Shown: positions 22,252 to 26,185 of the stretch, one piece after another
Layout of the letters: each line of letters starts with the position of its first letter
Position numbering within the stretch: the stretch's first letter is position 1
NCBI GenBank assembly: GCA_002315375.1
Contig: DCHR01000014.1
Location: forward strand, 1 to 26,185
Direction of reading: 5' to 3'
DNA length: 26,185 nucleotides
From: Treponema sp. UBA1747
GTDB taxonomy: Bacteria; Spirochaetota; Spirochaetia; Treponematales; Treponemataceae
Notes under the pieces: model-generated
Database searches by the model: none
What the model was told of the DNA's origin: nothing
Seen by the model: the letters and a program-made list of their open reading frames with translations, nothing else
Program-made: the position numbers and the translations under genes

Positions 22252-23346
22252 ATGAAAAAAAATTTTATTTTATGTATATTCTTTTGTTCTTTGTTATTCT
22301 CCTGTAAAACTGCAGAGATTGTTATAAATCAGGGACCGGATAACGGGGAATATTTTATTTCTTTATGTGACGAGATTGAAGTCGGAACCAGCAGGGCTTT
22401 TGAATGTGTAGCCGTTATAGCTTATCTGGCAGGTTTCGATGAATATTCCCGGCCCGCATTTTCTTCTATGTATGATTCTTATTTTGATAAATATAAGAAT
22501 GATAAAACTGTGAAGAAAGCTGTTAACAAATTCAAAGCCTTAAGATGGGAGACTGGATTTTCATATAATGCAGTTGCTTCTTTGGGAACATATTTAGAAT
22601 CAGACTGCCATTCCTACAGAGTTCCTGAGAAAATCCTTATTGAACAATTAGATAAACGGATTTCTGACAGGAAGGTAATAGATGACTTGTTGAAAGTTGT
22701 ATCAGAATTCTATGATGCAACAAGTTTTGCACAGTTTTATGAAAATAATAAAAAGATTTATAAACAACTCACACAAGTTTATGTTCAGCAGCAGGATTTC
22801 TTGAAAAGAATGATAGATAATTACACCGATTATTATCACGAGAAACCAAATAAGATCAGGATTTCATCCTCTTATATAACAGGGAACGGAAACTACGGCA
22901 TGAGTTTTAATGATGGTAATAAAGTATATTTCGAACCCAAATTCTGTGTTCAAAATGACGGAATTGATGCAAATCTTTTGATACATGAAATCTCACATCC
23001 TCTGTCTAACCCTGTTGCAGAAAAAATAGTTGAAAACACAGTCATCTATAATGTCATAGAAAAAACTCTTGTTTCAGAAAAGCTTGATTCCCAAAGAAGA
23101 CAGGGATACGGAAATACATATACATACATAATAGAGCTTTTGAACCGGGCAAATACAATTTGTATCTGCAAAAACTTTTGTTCCGATGAAGAAATTCAAT
23201 ATCAGACAGAATATGACAAAAATAATTGTTACTTTGAGGAAATTGAAAAAATAATCGAAATCCTTGGGGATTATGCAAAAGGTGATTATAAAAACCTAAT
23301 GGAATTCGAGCCGGAACTGGAACGCCGCTGGGCGGAGATTTATTAG
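22252..23346 (+). CDS. Lipoprotein with HExxH motif, DUF4932-like putative metalloprotease
   Basis: A 364-residue lipoprotein with the lipidated Cys at residue 18 (LLFSC). The body is largely helical. H245-E246-I-S-H249 (LIHEISHPLSNP) matches the HExxH zinc-peptidase motif in the 'His-Glu-x-x-His, then Asn-Pro' form I associate with DUF4932. The preceding VVSEFYDATSFAQFYENN also fits that family. A third zinc ligand is not obvious by eye. Function would be at the periplasmic or outer surface, possibly on proteins or peptidoglycan. A GGAGAGAG site precedes the ATG. It has its own short upstream region and is followed 82 bases later by the GH5 lipoprotein, which has a separate strong promoter. 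Confidence 0.72.
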   Translation: MKKNFILCIFFCSLLFSCKTAEIVINQGPDNGEYFISLCDEIEVGTSRAFECVAVIAYLAGFDEYSRPAFSSMYDSYFDKYKNDKTVKKAVNKFKALRWETGFSYNAVASLGTYLESDCHSYRVPEKILIEQLDKRISDRKVIDDLLKVVSEFYDATSFAQFYENNKKIYKQLTQVYVQQQDFLKRMIDNYTDYYHEKPNKIRISSSYITGNGNYGMSFNDGNKVYFEPKFCVQNDGIDANLLIHEISHPLSNPVAEKIVENTVIYNVIEKTLVSEKLDSQRRQGYGNTYTYIIELLNRANTICICKNFCSDEEIQYQTEYDKNNCYFEEIEKIIEILGDYAKGDYKNLMEFEPELERRWAEIY

Positions 23347-23362
23347 AAAACTTGCTTACTTT

Positions 23363-23391
23363 TTGTAATCAAACCTGGTGCGTGTTATAAT
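23363..23391 (+). promoter_or_regulatory. Strong promoter of the GH5 lipoprotein gene
   Basis: TTGTAA (23363-23368), a 17-base spacer and TATAAT (23386-23391) with TGT in front, making an extended -10. The predicted start near 23398 gives a leader of about 30 bases. AAGG at 23418-23421 serves as ribosome site, 7 bases before the ATG. Confidence 0.72.
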
Positions 23392-23428
23392 TTCTGTTGA
23401 TGTAAAAATTTTATAACAAGGACATGAC

Positions 23429-25654
23429 ATGAAAAAAATTCTTTTTCCACTTTTATTTTTATTACTGGCTTTTTGTATTTCAAGTTGCGACAATACCAGC
23501 CAGGGAAAACCCAACCCGCCAAAAGGAGAGCAGACAGGGGGAGAATCTGGAAATGAGGAAGAAACAAAAGACTTTATGGATGTGATTTTTGATGCATCCC
23601 CAATGATGTGGGATTCTACATATGATTCTTCGAGCAAAGAACTTGTAATCAAAAAAGGGTACAGAAATGCTGAATTTCCGTTCCAGTATTGGAAGACCAT
23701 TGATGCTTCGGAATATTCCTATGCTGAACTTTCATATTCAGAGCTTTCCATGCCTCAGATTTCTATGTCCCTTATTTACAGTGACAAATCCTTTTCAACA
23801 GTTTATCTTAGTCCAAATTCAAACAAGGCATACATCAAACTGGATCCTGAAAAAAAGGACAGCATTAAATCCGTAAAATTCCAGTCAACGATCTGGACCA
23901 GTTATCCAATAGACCAGGTTTCTGTAAAAATCGACGGATTCAGATTCGTAAAGGACAGAACAAAAATCGAAAATACACCTTTGATAGATAAAAAATCCGG
24001 AACCTTCAATGATTCAATTTCAGGCATTGAGCTTTCAGAAAAAATAGCAGTAGGGTGGAATATCGGCAGAACAGCCACATGTCCTTTTTATGATACGAAA
24101 GACCTGGAATATCTGACTTTCGGAGATCAGGAAGATTATGAACCTTTACTGGACAGTAACGGGGAATATGAAAAAAATGAAGACGGAAGTCTGAAGTTTA
24201 TTTCTAAAAAACTTGGAACAAGTGCACAGGGCTTTACCCTGGAAGGAAACCTTCTTCCTCCTGAAACTCATGAATATATTTCTTCAGGTTTCGACAAAGG
24301 CCTGAAATCTATAAGAATCAACGTAACCTGGTTTCCTCATATCATCGATGAAAATTACACGATCGATTCATTCTGGATGAAGAGGGTAAAGGAACTTGTA
24401 GACTGGGCCATAGAAGACGGTTATTATGTCATTCTCAACGACCATCACTCAGTTTATAAATATATGAAATCACCAATCGGATATGCCTGCGGATATAATG
24501 TTTGTGAAGCAGATATAGATGAATCTAAAAAATTCCTTAGGGCCATCTGGAAACAAATCGCTGAAACATTCAACGGCAGTTATGACGAGCACCTGATTTT
24601 TGAAACCCTGAATGAACCAAGAAAATCCTGTACAACAGCCGAACATTCAGACGGAGAACGATGGCCATACAGTCTTTCATCAGACGAGAAAAAAGAGCTG
24701 ACTTCAATCCTGAATGAATACAATCAGGTTATTGTAGATACAATCCGTGAATCAGGCGGAAACAATGCAAAGCGGTTCATAATGATTCCGACTTATTCAA
24801 CTGATGTTTCTACACTTTTTGACTGCGGTTTCCAGCTTCCGAATGATTCTGCTGATAACAAGCTCATGGTGGCACTTCACTGGTATCCGATGTTGTCTTA
24901 CAAACCTCAGGGAATTTTTGATTATGCAGCAACTGAATTGAAAAAAGAATTCCAGACAACTTTCTCAAGAATTTATAATGAATATACATCAAAAGGTATT
25001 CCTGTATGTATGACAGAATTCAACGTTCCTAATGTGGGAGAATACAAGGGACCTTATTCTGATGAAACCAGATACAACTGTCTTTATGATTTTTGCAAAA
25101 CAGGCGGTGCATATAAAGTAAGCATGACACTCTGGGATGACGGAATGGTTCATGGAGTAATTAACAGAAATGCTCCTTACGAAGCTACAGAAACCTTCCT
25201 GCCGGATTTACTGGAAGCCTGGAAAAGCGGTTGGGAAGAGGGGATAAAAGAAACAACACTTGCTGATGTTTATGAGGAAAACATAGGATCTGAGATTTCT
25301 CTGATAGATTCTCCTGTTACGCTTGGTGACTGGGGTGATGGAACTTTATGTTCAGTTTCTGCAGATAAACTCAATAGCCTTAAAGAAGGCAGCATAATCA
25401 AAATGAGTTTTACTCAGAATGAGGGATTCAAAAACTTTGCTTTCCATAACGGAACAGGTGGCTGGGACAAAATCCAGTTTACAGGAAACATTTATTCTGA
25501 AAAAGTTTATGTAGCAGATGAAAACTTCACTATAATAAATGAGGTTTCTGACCTTTACATACAGCTTTCAGCAGAAGATGCAGCCAGTCTGAAAGATGGA
25601 TTTGTAATCCACGGCCTGAATACTGTTATTTCGAATATTTGTGTGATTTTGTAA
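23429..25654 (+). CDS. GH5 family glycoside hydrolase lipoprotein (endoglucanase/mannanase type)
   Basis: A 741-residue surface or periplasmic lipoprotein with the lipidated Cys at residue 20 (CISSC). After a short Gly/Glu/Pro linker, residues about 45-185 form a beta-rich, probably carbohydrate-binding region. The GH5 barrel covers about 200-610: SIRINVTWFPH, VILNDHHSVY, FETLNEPR with acid/base E396, VALHWYP, and VCMTEFNVPN with nucleophile E530. A C-terminal beta domain (about 625-741) ending SLKDGFVIHGLNTVISNICVI resembles another binding module. The retaining mechanism follows from the two Glu residues. Substrate (cellulose, mannan or glucan) cannot be set from the sequence. It fits a fibre-degrading gut spirochaete. 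Confidence 0.9.
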   Translation: MKKILFPLLFLLLAFCISSCDNTSQGKPNPPKGEQTGGESGNEEETKDFMDVIFDASPMMWDSTYDSSSKELVIKKGYRNAEFPFQYWKTIDASEYSYAELSYSELSMPQISMSLIYSDKSFSTVYLSPNSNKAYIKLDPEKKDSIKSVKFQSTIWTSYPIDQVSVKIDGFRFVKDRTKIENTPLIDKKSGTFNDSISGIELSEKIAVGWNIGRTATCPFYDTKDLEYLTFGDQEDYEPLLDSNGEYEKNEDGSLKFISKKLGTSAQGFTLEGNLLPPETHEYISSGFDKGLKSIRINVTWFPHIIDENYTIDSFWMKRVKELVDWAIEDGYYVILNDHHSVYKYMKSPIGYACGYNVCEADIDESKKFLRAIWKQIAETFNGSYDEHLIFETLNEPRKSCTTAEHSDGERWPYSLSSDEKKELTSILNEYNQVIVDTIRESGGNNAKRFIMIPTYSTDVSTLFDCGFQLPNDSADNKLMVALHWYPMLSYKPQGIFDYAATELKKEFQTTFSRIYNEYTSKGIPVCMTEFNVPNVGEYKGPYSDETRYNCLYDFCKTGGAYKVSMTLWDDGMVHGVINRNAPYEATETFLPDLLEAWKSGWEEGIKETTLADVYEENIGSEISLIDSPVTLGDWGDGTLCSVSADKLNSLKEGSIIKMSFTQNEGFKNFAFHNGTGGWDKIQFTGNIYSEKVYVADENFTIINEVSDLYIQLSAEDAASLKDGFVIHGLNTVISNICVIL

Positions 25655-26071
25655 GAAAACTTGTCTGATATTTTGAATTTTGGAGTAATAATTCCTAGAA
25701 TTCTCATATAAATGTATAAAAAAATATACTTCTCTAAAACAGACGTATATTTATCTCTGGATTACATTCATAGAAAAATATCTGCCAAAATCATCACGAA
25801 TAAACGCATTAATTTATTTTTTTTGATCAAACTTGCGGATTTCACCGGCAGAATTAAAACTTTCTTTTGATGCCAGATGTTTCTACAGGAATTGTTAATA
25901 ATGGCTGAATTCATTATGAAAAAAGCTGTTTTTATGGGATTTATAATCGAAAAACCGTAACCTTAACGGGGTTCAGTTGGATGGAGGCAAAAATCCAATG
26001 TTTCTTTATTCTACTTATAATGTAGATTCTGTCTACCTAAGGGGATATTTTAACCTTTTTTGAGTCTTTTT
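25655..26071. other. Non-coding AT-rich region
   Basis: About 417 bases without a supportable gene. It includes an inverted repeat AAATATAC/GTATATTT near 25722-25752 that could be a weak 3' end for the GH5 message, plus smaller hairpins TTGGAT/ATCCAA (25977-25998) and GTAGA/TCTAC (about 26022-26036). A 27-codon frame from the ATG at 25877 lacks a good ribosome site. Confidence 0.6.
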
Positions 26072-26096
26072 GTAAGCGTCAATTTTTCGCCCTATC
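26072..26096 (-). repeat. Probable terminal inverted repeat of an IS66-family element
   Basis: GTAAGCGTCAATTTTTCGCC begins with GTAAGCG, the typical outer end of IS66-family elements. It lies just outside the 3' end of a transposase-like reading frame. The opposite end is beyond the window, so the repeat cannot be paired here. Confidence 0.55.
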
Positions 26097-26185
26097 AGGC
26101 TATTTTTACCGTTGAAACATCAGATTTCTTAGTCAATTTGATATTCCAAGGAAGAAGTTTAGACCAGTTTGAATCAGTCCAGTCA
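26095..26185 (-). CDS. IS66-family transposase (TnpC), C-terminal fragment running off the window
   Basis: The last 29 codons of a - strand gene: DWTDSNWSKLLPWN, then IKLTKKSDVSTVKIA and a stop. The Leu-Leu-Pro-Trp block near the end is typical of IS66 TnpC tails, and the stop is 23 bases from a GTAAGCG element end, as expected. The catalytic domain lies outside the window, so the family call rests on the tail and the terminal repeat together. Confidence 0.55.
   Translation of the reverse strand, partial: DWTDSNWSKLLPWNIKLTKKSDVSTVKIA

Noticed and set aside
25877..25960. A 27-codon frame in the right-hand intergenic region
   Set aside because: No ribosome site at proper spacing and no conserved feature.

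Overview
The window looks like part of a spirochaete chromosome, most likely a gut or rumen Treponema. This is inferred from about 40% GC, lipoproteins with short L-x-x-C lipoboxes, a secreted GH5 glycanase, an HD-GYP/GGDEF pair and the style of the insertion sequences. No rRNA or marker gene fixes the taxon. I see no tRNA, rRNA or CRISPR array.

Layout. (1) 1-1291: an apparently complete IS3-family element with orfA, orfB, an A9 frameshift run and imperfect terminal repeats. (2) 1292-1632: non-coding, with a possible truncated gene tail and an AT-rich hairpin followed by a T tract. (3) 1633-8047: a tight four-gene operon for an NHLP/NHLM-type peptide exporter. It encodes a short membrane-fusion protein, a C39 peptidase-permease-ATPase, a second permease-ATPase with a regulatory-like N-terminus, and a stand-alone cyclic-nucleotide-binding-fold protein. 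No precursor peptide, modification enzyme or TolC-like gene is visible. (4) 8068-14216: chromosomal genes on the + strand: a U32/RlhA-like protein, a DUF72 protein, a ThuA-TIM barrel fusion and a PLP aminotransferase. Several starts lie directly behind a -10 box, suggesting leaderless transcripts. (5) 14299-18552: a c-di-GMP pair, an HD-GYP phosphodiesterase 6 nt upstream of a GGDEF cyclase; both carry duplicated accessory domains. (6) 18599-20469: a small two-helix membrane protein converging on a PlsC-type acyltransferase with a zinc-ribbon tail. (7) 20663-25654: envelope genes: a ribbon-helix-helix regulator with palindromes in its leader, an anchored protein, a lipoprotein, a lipoprotein with an HExxH motif, and a GH5 lipoprotein. 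(8) 25655-26185: non-coding DNA, then what appears to be one end of an IS66-family element.

How the parts fit. The exporter genes share one strand with gaps of 2-20 nt and surely act together: leader cleavage by the C39 domain, export by the two ABC subunits, and periplasmic contact through the fusion protein. The main oddities are an Asn in place of the H-loop His in the peptidase-ABC subunit, a fusion protein without a coiled-coil hairpin, and the absence of any cargo gene. The HD-GYP and GGDEF proteins should act oppositely on c-di-GMP. The downstream lipoproteins suggest a surface function, including polysaccharide degradation.
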